Below, piece by piece: positions 8,956-17,101 of a stretch of 64,000 nt of DNA (the stretch's first letter is position 1; every line of letters begins with the position of its first letter). The DNA lies in assembly GCA_041752315.1 (NCBI GenBank), contig JBGSHJ010000075.1:1-64000 (forward strand). The letters run 5' to 3'. Below the pieces are notes generated by a model. The model ran no database searches and was not told the origin of the DNA. It saw nothing but the letters and a program-made list of their open reading frames with translations. The DNA is from SYFY01 sp041752315. GTDB lineage: Bacteria > Pseudomonadota > Gammaproteobacteria > Pseudomonadales > Azotimanducaceae. The position numbers and the translations under genes are program-made.

Positions 8956-10947
8956 ATGACAGCCGCTACACGTTTTTCCGGAACCCTGCTGCCCGGCAAC
9001 GATGACGACCTGCGAGCTGCACTCCTGGACGTGAACCTGCCGAATATCCTGATGGTGGTTGCGCAGTTGACCGGCGATGCACGCTGGCTCTCGCCCCGTT
9101 ATGCACCCAAACCCATCGTCGCCCCGGAAGGCAGCATGTTCCCGGACGACAGTGGGGACTATGCAGCCGATGTGGCGCAGGAAATCCGCGCGGTCGCATT
9201 CGACGTGCTGCGCCAGGTGCGTGACGGCCAACTCGCGCTGCCCGCTCCGCCGTCCCTCGAACGCTATAACGAGATGCTGTCCTTCTCCGTCGCCGAACCG
9301 GTTCCGCGCGAGTACGCGACGATGCTCCTGGAAGAAACGCAGATGGTGGATCGTGACGAACAGTGGCGCGTCCAACTGGTCGAAGCAAAAAACAGGCGGC
9401 CCGACGTGGTCGAGGCCTTCCATGTGATCGTCATTGGTGCCGGCATGTCGGGTATCGGCATGGCCGCCAAGCTGAAGGATGCCGGCATCGCTTACACCGT
9501 TCTGGAAAAGAACGATGCCGTGGGTGGCACCTGGTACGAAAATTCATACCCGGACTGCGGGGTTGATACACCGAATCATTTTTATTCCTACTCGTTCGAG
9601 CGCAATCCCAACTGGTCGGGCTACTTTTCCAAGCGCGACGAACTGCACGCCTACTTCGAACGCTGTGCAGATGACTTCGGGATTCGCGAACACATTCGTT
9701 TTGGCGTGGAAGTCAGTACCACCGAATACGATGAAATCGGCCAGCGGTGGACTGTACGGTTCAAGGGCAAGGACGGCGTCGAAGAGACGCTGAGCGCAAA
9801 CGTGGTCGTAAGCGCGGTGGGTCAGCTGAACAGGCCATCGATGCCGGACATCGACGGGCTGCAGGACTTCGCCGGACCGATGTTTCACTCCGCACGCTGG
9901 CGCCACGATGTTGACCTCACCGGCAAGCGTGTGGCGGTAATCGGCACTGGCTGCAGCGCCGTTCAGTTCCTGCCGAAGACCGCGGCCAGGGCCGGCCAGG
10001 TTTCGGTATTCCAGAGAACACCCCACTGGGTCTCACCGGCACGCGACTACTATCGTCCGGTTGAACCTGGCCTGAAATGGGCGCTGAACCATGTGCCTTT
10101 CTACGCCGAGTGGCATCGGGCACGCATGATCTGGAGCTTTGCCGACCGTGCCTGGCCCACCGTGAATCTCGACCCGGCCTGGGAACACCCGGAGCGTGCG
10201 ATGAATCAGGCCAGCGACGACATGCGCAACGCGCTGACGGCCTACATCCAGACGGAACTTGGCAACAAGGCCCATCTGCTGGACAAGTGTGTGCCGGACT
10301 ATCCGGTCTGGGGCAAGCGACTGATCGTCGACAACAACTGGTACCGCACCCTCGCGCGGGACAACGTCGATCTGGTGACCACTGGCATCCGCCGCATCAC
10401 GGCAGCCGGTGTCGAGACCATCGACGGCACACTGCATGAAGCCGATGTACTGATTCTCGGTACCGGCTTCCGATCGAACCTGTTCCTGTGGCCGATGGAC
10501 GTGCGTGGTCGCGGCGGAGTGCGGCTGGCCGACCAGTGGGGGGATTGTCCGGAAGCCTTCAAGGGCATCACCGTGCCCAACTTCCCCAACCTCTTCTGTC
10601 TGTACGGACCCAACACCAATATCGTGCACGGTGGCAGCATCATCTATCAGGTGGAGTGCCAGATTCATTATGCGATGCAGTGCATCACGCAGATGCTGGA
10701 TCAGGGAATCACCGCACTCGAAGTGAAGGCAGAGGTCAACGAGCGCTACAACGAAGACGTCCAGCGCATCAGCCAGCAGCTGGCATGGGGACATCCCGGT
10801 GTGCAGAGCTGGTACAAGAACAGCCAGGGTCGTGTGGTCAACAACTCACCCTTCAGCCTGCACCGCTACTGGGAAGTCACCCACGATCTCGATCTGGCGG
10901 ATTACACACAGGATCGCGCGGTTCGTGAGGGTGCGTCAGCAGGGTGA
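8956..10947 (+). CDS. Flavin-containing monooxygenase, Baeyer-Villiger type
   Basis: A 663-residue class B flavoprotein monooxygenase that would use NADPH and O2 to insert oxygen into a ketone (or N/S-oxidise a substrate). The FAD Rossmann motif GAGMSGIG is near residue 160, the Baeyer-Villiger fingerprint FxGxxxHxxxW appears as FAGPMFHSARW near residue 305, and the NADPH motif GTGCSAVQ follows near 330. About 155 residues precede the FAD domain, an extension shared by several steroid- or aliphatic-ketone-type BVMOs. Substrate unknown. It lies 145 bp after the crotonase and is closed by a strong hairpin terminator, so it may have its own promoter. Confidence 0.9.
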   Translation: MTAATRFSGTLLPGNDDDLRAALLDVNLPNILMVVAQLTGDARWLSPRYAPKPIVAPEGSMFPDDSGDYAADVAQEIRAVAFDVLRQVRDGQLALPAPPSLERYNEMLSFSVAEPVPREYATMLLEETQMVDRDEQWRVQLVEAKNRRPDVVEAFHVIVIGAGMSGIGMAAKLKDAGIAYTVLEKNDAVGGTWYENSYPDCGVDTPNHFYSYSFERNPNWSGYFSKRDELHAYFERCADDFGIREHIRFGVEVSTTEYDEIGQRWTVRFKGKDGVEETLSANVVVSAVGQLNRPSMPDIDGLQDFAGPMFHSARWRHDVDLTGKRVAVIGTGCSAVQFLPKTAARAGQVSVFQRTPHWVSPARDYYRPVEPGLKWALNHVPFYAEWHRARMIWSFADRAWPTVNLDPAWEHPERAMNQASDDMRNALTAYIQTELGNKAHLLDKCVPDYPVWGKRLIVDNNWYRTLARDNVDLVTTGIRRITAAGVETIDGTLHEADVLILGTGFRSNLFLWPMDVRGRGGVRLADQWGDCPEAFKGITVPNFPNLFCLYGPNTNIVHGGSIIYQVECQIHYAMQCITQMLDQGITALEVKAEVNERYNEDVQRISQQLAWGHPGVQSWYKNSQGRVVNNSPFSLHRYWEVTHDLDLADYTQDRAVREGASAG

Positions 10948-10956
10948 AGTATGTCC

Positions 10957-10978
10957 AAAACGGCAATCCTGCCGTTTT
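10957..10978 (+). terminator. Rho-independent terminator after the monooxygenase gene
   Basis: A perfect 9-bp stem (AAAACGGCA / TGCCGTTTT) with a 4-nt ATCC loop starts 9 bp after the stop codon; the 3' arm supplies a short T-run. Confidence 0.75.
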
Positions 10979-11017
10979 GTCGAACCCTCTGCTTCGGGTT
11001 CGAACCCACCACCGTGT

Positions 11018-11061
11018 CCGCCAAATGAAAAAGGCCCTTTCGGGCCTTTTTCATTTGGCGG
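11018..11061. terminator. Bidirectional 20-bp perfect hairpin between the monooxygenase and tRNA-Ser
   Basis: Bases 11018-11037 are exactly complementary to 11042-11061, with a TTTC loop. The stem contains AAAAAGGCCC/GGGCCTTTTT, so it can terminate transcription from either side. Its right arm includes the CCA end of tRNA-Ser, and its left arm mirrors that as TCCGCCA preceded by GGTTCGAACCCACC, which looks like the 3' end of another tRNA facing the opposite way. Confidence 0.75.
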
Positions 11062-11143
11062 AGAGGGAGGGATTCGAACCCTCGATACGTTACCGTATAC
11101 ACACTTTCCAGGCGTGCTCCTTCAGCCGCTCGGACACCTCTCC
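11056..11143 (-). tRNA. tRNA-Ser (anticodon GGA)
   Basis: On the minus strand a complete class II tRNA folds: acceptor GGAGAGG/CCTCTCC, anticodon loop CTGGAAA on the stem CACGC/GTGTG, long variable arm TATACG-GTAA-CGTATC, T arm GAGGG-TTCGAAT-CCCTC, discriminator G and an encoded CCA. Anticodon GGA reads UCC and UCU. Confidence 0.97.
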
Positions 11144-11277
11144 GGTTCAACCTCTTGTGATGGTCGGCTGACAAACCGCGTCAGCACGCGCCGGTCATTT
11201 TCGATTGGCCCTACGGCCCGACTGACCTTGCTGGCGGCAGTTCAAGCCGCCTGCCACTTCTCCACCTTCAATTGGGT

Positions 11278-11387
11278 GGCGACCCACACAGCCACACCTC
11301 GGCACACGCATCAATTGTTACCGTTGCTCCCTTCCGGGCCTGGCGGGGTTCACAACCTGTCGTTGCGAGGGGACCGGGTGGGTCACC
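11278..11387 (-). ncRNA. ffs: Signal recognition particle RNA, 4.5S type
   Basis: The minus strand carries the diagnostic apical domain of bacterial SRP RNA: CAGGCCCGGAAGGGAGCAAC with the GGAA tetraloop, then the symmetric internal loop sequence and GTGTGCCGAGG. The ends GGTGACCCAC and GTGGGTCGCC pair to close the long hairpin, giving about 110 nt, the usual length of the small form. It binds Ffh and targets nascent membrane proteins to FtsY. Exact ends are set by the terminal pairing and could be off by a few bases. No gene lies between it and tRNA-Ser. Confidence 0.93.
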
Positions 11388-11481
11388 ATAGAGCGCGGTA
11401 TGCTAGCGGCATTCCAACCTGAATTCACGGAGAAGTTTCACCTTCATTGGATTGGCATCCCGCTGGAATAGTGCACACCTT

Positions 11482-12180
11482 TCAAAGGTAGGGATTGCCT
11501 CTCAATTGATCCTGCATCGCCTTGGCCGTTTCGATCGCCCGCTCATGGGTGTATCCGGTCGTCACCGCAGCCAGTATCAGCGCGATGTCATGTTTGGTGA
11601 CCTGGTTGGTGACATCCAGTGAGACGTGCGCGATCCAGGGTGCCTGGTAGATCGGGTTCACCTGTCGATCGATCAGGCCGGAAATCAATCCGATGTCGAC
11701 CCAGTCCTGAAAATCTCCCTCGCCATGGATCTGATCGATGGCACGACGATAGGTGGCCTTGCGGATGGTCGTGAACGTCGAGCCTTCCTTCTGCGTGAAT
11801 ATCGGCATCGCCGCCTTCGCGTAAGCCCAGTGTTCCCGCGTCAGGGCCGCCACGCGGTCAATGATGAAGAGCAGCCGGTCGAAGCCCTTGCTGATGGGCT
11901 CCGCATCGATGGCGGCGTAGAGAGAGTGGAACATCTCCTCGACTGCCGTCCGGAGCAGTTCTTCCTTGCTGCCAAACTGATAGTACAGGGTCTTGGGCGT
12001 GACCTTGGCGTGCCGGGCGAGATCCCGCATGTTCACGCCTTCATAGCCGTTTGTCGTGATCAATGTGCGTGTCACTGCCAGGATGACTTCCCGCAGCTTG
12101 AGCTGGCGTGGCGTGAAATGCCGGGCCGGCACCTGATACAAAGCGACATCAATCGCCGGCTCCTTGTAACCTTTGTTCAT
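11482..12180 (-). CDS. TetR/AcrR family transcriptional regulator
   Basis: A 232-residue one-component repressor. The DNA-binding helix-turn-helix is at about residues 28-75 (REVILAVTRTLI, then GVNMRDLARHAKVTPKTLYYQF), followed by a variable ligand-binding domain. It is divergent from the TonB receptor across an AT-rich 343-bp spacer, so it probably controls itself and that receptor in response to an imported or related hydrophobic compound; this is inference from position only. Confidence 0.88.
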   Translation of the reverse strand: MNKGYKEPAIDVALYQVPARHFTPRQLKLREVILAVTRTLITTNGYEGVNMRDLARHAKVTPKTLYYQFGSKEELLRTAVEEMFHSLYAAIDAEPISKGFDRLLFIIDRVAALTREHWAYAKAAMPIFTQKEGSTFTTIRKATYRRAIDQIHGEGDFQDWVDIGLISGLIDRQVNPIYQAPWIAHVSLDVTNQVTKHDIALILAAVTTGYTHERAIETAKAMQDQLRGNPYL

Positions 12181-12455
12181 TCAAACTCGCCCTGTATCGT
12201 CAATTTTGTTGTTCTTGTCGACACGGATTCATACCTTGGACGTCAGCCCAATGGCTGTCGACAAAGAGCACCATAACTTCATGTAATTTTTCGTATCGGA
12301 ACATATCTTATTGTTTTTTATAATTTTATTTGCCCAACATAATGGTTTTCGCACTTTTCGGAAAACACCATACTCCCATCGTGGCCGCTCGTCGGCAGAA
12401 GATTGGCGCCCAAAATACCAGCTGCGAAAAATTTGTTTCCAGATTTTCCAAATAA
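12181..12455. other. AT-rich divergent regulatory spacer
   Basis: No gene is seen between the TetR start and the receptor promoter. The sequence is clearly more AT-rich than its surroundings, especially 12281-12345, with T and A runs. It is a probable site for operators and upstream promoter elements; no clear palindromic TetR operator was found by eye. Confidence 0.5.
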
Positions 12456-12485
12456 TTGACCCTTGGTAATATAACTCGATATACT
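12456..12485 (+). promoter_or_regulatory. Sigma-70 promoter for the TonB receptor
   Basis: TTGACC (12456-12461) and TATACT (12480-12485) are separated by 18 bp and end 38 bp before the start codon. A GAGAGG ribosome site lies 9-10 nt before the ATG at 12524. Confidence 0.6.
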
Positions 12486-12523
12486 CGCGCCGCCTTGGGA
12501 GAGATAAACGAGAGGATTCAATA

Positions 12524-15007
12524 ATGATCAAACGTCGATCGACGTGGGCGGCCCTGCCGCTGGTCGCAGGTGTACCTGCGGCAGCAATCATGTTCAGCAC
12601 GGGGTTGATTCTGCCAGCGGTTGCTGCTGCCGAAGATGCCAAAAACATCGGAATCGAAGAAGTTGTTGTCACCGCACGGAAGCGTGAAGAAGCAGCTCAG
12701 GATGTTCCGGTTGCAATTACCGCACTTTCCGAAGAGCTCACCAGCTCGACCATTCGGGAACTGCGTGACATCAACGGTTATGCACCCAACGTCGACTTCG
12801 GCGAAAACGGTAGCCGGGGTGGTGGCGGCGGCGCAATCCAGATCCGGGGAATCAGCGCAACCCGCACCGACGACAACTCCTTCGACGCACCCATTGGGGT
12901 GATGATCGACGGAATCTACCTCGGTTCCCTGGCTGGTCAGAACCTCGAGAACTTCGACCTCGAGCGCGTCGAAATCCTGCGTGGTCCACAAGGAACACTG
13001 TTTGGCAAGAACACCGTGGGAGGGGTCATCCACGTTATCCGTTCACGCCCAACCGGCGAATTCGGTGCCAAGACCAAGCTGACACTCGGAGACGACGGCA
13101 ATCGTGAACTGCGCCTCGTGGGCAACGCACCACTGCTGCAGGATACACTCGCGGTCAAACTATTTGGCACGGTGATGGAAGATGACGGCTTCATAGAGAA
13201 CGTCACCATCGGTGGCAAGAGTTCCAAGAAGGACTACCAGAACTACGGCGCAACTTTCCTGTTCACGCCGATGGAAGCCCTGGAAGCGACCTTCACGATC
13301 GAGAAGTTCAAAGACGAAGGTACGCTCGACGCATTTCACACCAACTACAATACGGCCGGTGGTGTCATCCCGTTTTCTGGCAATCCAAACGACACCAACT
13401 ACTTTGATACCGACCCAATCCTGCCTGGCAATCAAGGTTTTACTAACTGCGCGCTCTTCCCCCAGACCTGTCGGACGAGCTTGAAGACACCGAAGGTTGC
13501 GGAAAACAACACTGAAAACCAAGCGTTACTCGACACCGATGCCTATACGCTCAACGTGAGCCTGGACATCAACGAAAACCTAGAACTGAAGTCCATCACC
13601 GGCTATCGCAAGCAGGAGGAGTACCGGATATTCGACTTTGATGGATCGTCTGCACCGTTCATCACCATCGAACGTTTCAATGACTACGATCAGCTGAGCC
13701 AGGAATTTCAACTCAACGGCTCATACGAAAACCTGAACTTCACGGTAGGTGGTCACTACTGGAACAGCGAGTTCGAACAGGATTGGGTCACCGGTGGCCG
13801 ATTCTGGGCGACTTTGTTTGGACCCGTTGCATACAGCCCTGCATTGTGGGGCGCTTGTCTGGGAGGCGCATTTGCTCCAATCGCTTGTGACAGCGGTCTG
13901 ACCCAGGTAGAAGCCGGTGGTGACGTAACGCAGATCCTGTACGAAACCCAGGAAACTGATTCGATCGCTTTCTTCGGCCAGGCAGACTACACCTTCCTCG
14001 AAAAGTTCACGGCAACAGTCGGTGTTCGCTGGACCAAGGAAGAGAAAGACTTCCAGGCTGGTCAGGCTTATTTGTCGAACGTCGCTCGTCAACTGGCACG
14101 TAACTTCCCCGCTTACGCGGATCTGAATAACACATGGAAAGATACGTCCGTGAGGGCTGGCCTTTCCTATCAGATCACTGACGATGCACTCGTTTATGCT
14201 TCCTACTCAGAAGGCTTCCACTCCGGTGGATTCTTCGGCGTGAACCAGAATATCCGGGACTTCGAGCGTGACCAGTACGATCCAGAATTCGGTAAATCGT
14301 GGGAACTCGCTCTGAAGAGCCAGTGGTTCGATAACCGACTGCGATTGAACGTGACTGCGTTCCTGAACAAGTTCACGGACAAGCAGGAAAGTTCGGTTCA
14401 GTTCGACCCCGACACTCGCACCGTCGCAAGCACGTTTGACAACGTCGCTGATGCCGAATACAAGGGGTTTGAAGTCGAAACCCAGTACGTATTCAGCGAG
14501 TACTTCAGCGCGTTCGTCAACTATGGCTACCTGGATGCCAAATACAAAGACTTCGAGACGGACATCAATAACTCAGACACGGCAACAACCACCGCGGCGA
14601 ACTGCCCAGGTACTTTCAACCCATCGACACCGGGCGGTGTGATAGGGGGTTCGTGCATTCAGGATGCTTCCTTCCTGAAACCGCGCAATGCACCTGAAAT
14701 GACCTTGGGCATTGGTGGCACGGTGTCCATCCCTCTTGGGGCAGGTACTGTTGAGATCTTCGGTAAATACGCGTTCATCGACGAGGTTGAATCCAGTTTG
14801 GTCAACGCACCTCAGGGCCAGGTCGACTCAAGAAAAGACGTCACGGCCTCCATCGGCTACTACGCCGAACAGTGGTCTGTGACCGCCTTTGGCCGCAATC
14901 TGACCGACGAGCGGTATGAGATCTTTGCACCCATCGCAACCCTGTTTGCAGTGGGCAGCGTAAATCGTCCACGAACCTTCGGGTTTGAGGCGACTTACGA
15001 GTTCTGA
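12524..15007 (+). CDS. TonB-dependent outer-membrane receptor
   Basis: An 827-residue receptor for active uptake across the outer membrane. It begins with a signal peptide ending near PAVAAAED, then the TonB-box-like IEEVVVTARKREE, a plug domain (residues about 55-165, with DVPVAITALSEE and VEILRGPQGTLFGKNTVGGVIHVI) and a long beta-barrel that ends in the aromatic-terminated strand FGFEATYEF. This wording is that of the large receptor class used for varied organic substrates rather than a classic siderophore receptor; the ligand is unknown. It has its own promoter and terminator and faces a TetR gene. Confidence 0.93.
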   Translation: MIKRRSTWAALPLVAGVPAAAIMFSTGLILPAVAAAEDAKNIGIEEVVVTARKREEAAQDVPVAITALSEELTSSTIRELRDINGYAPNVDFGENGSRGGGGGAIQIRGISATRTDDNSFDAPIGVMIDGIYLGSLAGQNLENFDLERVEILRGPQGTLFGKNTVGGVIHVIRSRPTGEFGAKTKLTLGDDGNRELRLVGNAPLLQDTLAVKLFGTVMEDDGFIENVTIGGKSSKKDYQNYGATFLFTPMEALEATFTIEKFKDEGTLDAFHTNYNTAGGVIPFSGNPNDTNYFDTDPILPGNQGFTNCALFPQTCRTSLKTPKVAENNTENQALLDTDAYTLNVSLDINENLELKSITGYRKQEEYRIFDFDGSSAPFITIERFNDYDQLSQEFQLNGSYENLNFTVGGHYWNSEFEQDWVTGGRFWATLFGPVAYSPALWGACLGGAFAPIACDSGLTQVEAGGDVTQILYETQETDSIAFFGQADYTFLEKFTATVGVRWTKEEKDFQAGQAYLSNVARQLARNFPAYADLNNTWKDTSVRAGLSYQITDDALVYASYSEGFHSGGFFGVNQNIRDFERDQYDPEFGKSWELALKSQWFDNRLRLNVTAFLNKFTDKQESSVQFDPDTRTVASTFDNVADAEYKGFEVETQYVFSEYFSAFVNYGYLDAKYKDFETDINNSDTATTTAANCPGTFNPSTPGGVIGGSCIQDASFLKPRNAPEMTLGIGGTVSIPLGAGTVEIFGKYAFIDEVESSLVNAPQGQVDSRKDVTASIGYYAEQWSVTAFGRNLTDERYEIFAPIATLFAVGSVNRPRTFGFEATYEF

Positions 15008-15046
15008 TCTTCGTAACCTGCACTGGCCAACGTCAGTGTGATGGTC

Positions 15047-15074
15047 AAAACGCCCGGCTCTCGCCGGGCGTTTT
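15047..15074 (+). terminator. Rho-independent terminator after the TonB receptor
   Basis: A perfect 12-bp stem AAAACGCCCGGC / GCCGGGCGTTTT with a TCTC loop lies 39 bp after the stop codon and ends in a T-run. Confidence 0.88.
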
Positions 15075-15172
15075 CATTTCTGCACCTGATTTCCTGAATG
15101 GTTCGCCTGATCAGCAGAATCACGAGACCCGCCTATACTTCATGCCATGGCAGTTAATGGGATGATTGGCGC

Positions 15173-15868
15173 GTGGTTCTGTCCACCTTTGTTCTGATCC
15201 AGCTTGGCATCTGTGTACTCGGTACAGGCATCGTGTATTTCCTGCATGCCCGCCGACTTCGCACTGAAGGCACGCTCGCGCTTGAAGCGTGGGAAAAGGC
15301 CACGGCCACGCTGAATCTCAGCGAGGGAGACGATGCGCACAAGGTCTGGCTCGCCGAGCGGACCACCGCCATCCTGGGTGATGACCCGGTAACCAGTGTT
15401 CGCCGGCTGGTCCTGGAACACGAGCAGAGGGATGGCAAAACGCTCGGCAAGTTCCTGCAACCGTTGCTGTTGCCTACGGATCTGCCGGAAGAGTGGACAA
15501 GGCTGCGCTCGGAACACCATGAACGAATCATCGACCTCATGGCCGCTTCTCCATCGAGCCCGTCAGGGGCACGATTTGCCATCAAGGACTTCGACCACTA
15601 CACGATCATCGACACTCAACTCGGGTACCGACCCGAGGAATTTCCGGATCTGCCGGAGAGCGCAGAAGGCCACTCCGGATCCCTCGAAGAAGAAAATGCG
15701 GCGCTCAAGGCCGAACTCGCGTCGGTGCTGGCGGGTACGGATGATGATCTGCGCAAGATGCTCAAGCAGTTCACGCAGGACAGTCGTGAAATGATGGGCT
15801 GCATTCAGCAACTGGAAAGAGAAAACCAGGCGCTCAAAAGCTCACTCGAGCGAAGCCAGGCCGCCTGA
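15173..15868 (+). CDS. Membrane-anchored coiled-coil protein of unknown function
   Basis: A 231-residue protein with one N-terminal hydrophobic segment (about residues 3-24, STFVLIQLGICVLGTGIVYFL), a central globular part, and a charged heptad-like C-terminal region (residues about 168-228, EEENAALKAELASVLAG and QQLERENQALKSSL) likely to form a coiled coil. I do not recognise the family. A stop lies just upstream in frame, so the GTG at 15173 is the only usable start near the membrane segment. It is convergent with queF. Confidence 0.7.
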   Translation: MVLSTFVLIQLGICVLGTGIVYFLHARRLRTEGTLALEAWEKATATLNLSEGDDAHKVWLAERTTAILGDDPVTSVRRLVLEHEQRDGKTLGKFLQPLLLPTDLPEEWTRLRSEHHERIIDLMAASPSSPSGARFAIKDFDHYTIIDTQLGYRPEEFPDLPESAEGHSGSLEEENAALKAELASVLAGTDDDLRKMLKQFTQDSREMMGCIQQLERENQALKSSLERSQAA

Positions 15869-15920
15869 CCGCGCCTGTCGTTCGTTCCCCGACTCTTTTT
15901 TCAGGTTTTTTTGGCACGCC

Positions 15921-16805
15921 CTATTGTCGTGGCATGCGGACCAGATTGGGCGGTTCCCGATCCGTTGAACGATACGGATTGATATCCAGCCCACCACGTC
16001 GCTGGAAACACCCCATCACCGACAGCGTCTGCAGACCGCCGTGGCGCCACAGATCCATGAAGATCTGTTCGACAACGGCCTCGTGAAAACCTGCATGCTG
16101 GCGATAGCTGATGAGATATTGCAGCAATCCCCGGCGCTCGATCGGGGTGCCTCGATAGGTGATCCAGACCGTCCCGTAGTCCGGTTGACCAGTCACCGGA
16201 CACAGACTGCGAAACAGATGGCTGTGCACACTTTCGTTCACGACCGTGTCCGCTCCCTCCCCTCGCAACAAGCCCGCATTGACGGTGTACTCCGCAACTT
16301 CACAGTCGATGTCGTCCAGACAGATGCCAGGCAGAACCGATGGCAGCATCGTCAATTGCCGCAACGGGATCAGCTCAACGGTCAACGGACCCCGCACGGC
16401 GAGTCGCATGTCGCTATCCAGTGTCTTCAGCACATCGGCCTGACCGTTGAAACGGGTCTGGGCAAACGATCCGAGGTAGAGCTTCAGACTCTTGCTCTCG
16501 ACGATGCACGGCGAGTTGCAGGGAATGCGCAGCCGCAGTCCTGTCACCACCGGCTTGCCATGACGATCCAGCCAGGTGAATTCGTAGCCATGCCAGATAT
16601 CTTCGCCATGCCATTCAAAGTCTGCGGGCGTGTGCAGGGGATTGCGGCCAGTGCTGCGGGGCATCGAAAACAGCAGCGACGGGGTATAGGTATCGGTGTA
16701 GCCAGTGACCTGCCCGAGAGGACTCAAGGATTCCGTCCCGAAGCGGGCCTCCGATGAATCTGGAGAAGCGGTTGGAGATACGGTCGGAGGTACGGTCAGG
16801 GACAC
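15921..16805 (-). CDS. queF: NADPH-dependent 7-cyano-7-deazaguanine reductase
   Basis: Reduces preQ0 to preQ1 in queuosine biosynthesis. At 294 residues it is the bimodular (type II) form. The QueF motif ESKSLKLYLGSF is in the N-terminal half, and the catalytic Cys is in LCPVTGQPDYG near residue 201, with the NADPH-side HEAVVEQIF further on. An in-frame stop lies directly before the GTG at 16805 and GGAG sits about 9 nt upstream, which supports this start. The first 16 residues (VPPTVSPTASPD) are unusual and are encoded by a 12-bp tandem repeat; the conserved protein starts near residue 20. Confidence 0.93.
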   Translation of the reverse strand: MSLTVPPTVSPTASPDSSEARFGTESLSPLGQVTGYTDTYTPSLLFSMPRSTGRNPLHTPADFEWHGEDIWHGYEFTWLDRHGKPVVTGLRLRIPCNSPCIVESKSLKLYLGSFAQTRFNGQADVLKTLDSDMRLAVRGPLTVELIPLRQLTMLPSVLPGICLDDIDCEVAEYTVNAGLLRGEGADTVVNESVHSHLFRSLCPVTGQPDYGTVWITYRGTPIERRGLLQYLISYRQHAGFHEAVVEQIFMDLWRHGGLQTLSVMGCFQRRGGLDINPYRSTDREPPNLVRMPRQ

Positions 16806-16809
16806 GGTC
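16762..16809. repeat. Four 12-bp tandem units at the queF 5' end
   Basis: On the plus strand the units are GGAGAAGCGGTT, GGAGATACGGTC, GGAGGTACGGTC and AGGGACACGGTC. They stay in frame with queF and add a Pro/Thr/Ser-rich leader to the protein; the start codon lies inside the last unit. Confidence 0.8.
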
Positions 16810-17101
16810 GGTCACTCCACGGCGGATCCTGAACCATAACGGCGCACCGGGTTCCTCGCAGCCGATGGACGACATGCAGTACAAAATACCCGACCAACGG
16901 TCATGCAAGAGCGCCTCGAGGCGAAGGAGGTGCGTGACATCGAGACCACCTCAAGAAGAATGACGCCGACTTCAGCCGGGCAACTGCGCCACCAACTCGC
17001 CGACGATGGCAGCGCATCCCGGGGAAGCATGGTGTGTCGTGTCCTGTCAGCTCCCGGCTCAGGGATGCTAAAGTCGCCGGTTCCAGCGCCACGGTACCTT
17101 C
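16810..17101. other. Spacer upstream of queF, no confident gene
   Basis: The divergent spacer between queF and the carboxylesterase. On the minus strand, short protein-like pieces appear in alternating frames (for example VGELVAQLP, EVGVILLEVV and LLRLEALLHDRWSGILY), which could be a decayed or frameshifted small gene. None forms an intact open frame, so no gene is called. Confidence 0.35.

Noticed and set aside
10902..11174. Minus-strand open frame of 90 codons over tRNA-Ser
   Set aside because: Same artefact on the other strand; no ribosome site and it covers a perfect hairpin.
10799..11422. A 207-codon plus-strand open frame across the tRNA and SRP RNA region
   Set aside because: It overlaps the monooxygenase end, two hairpins, tRNA-Ser and the SRP RNA. 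Its peptide (GEGGIRTLDTLPYT-like) is a well-known artefact of translating tRNA-Ser genes.
16812..17092. Protein-like fragments upstream of queF suggesting a decayed gene
   Set aside because: Would need at least two frame changes within 200 bp; similarity to a family could not be established by eye.
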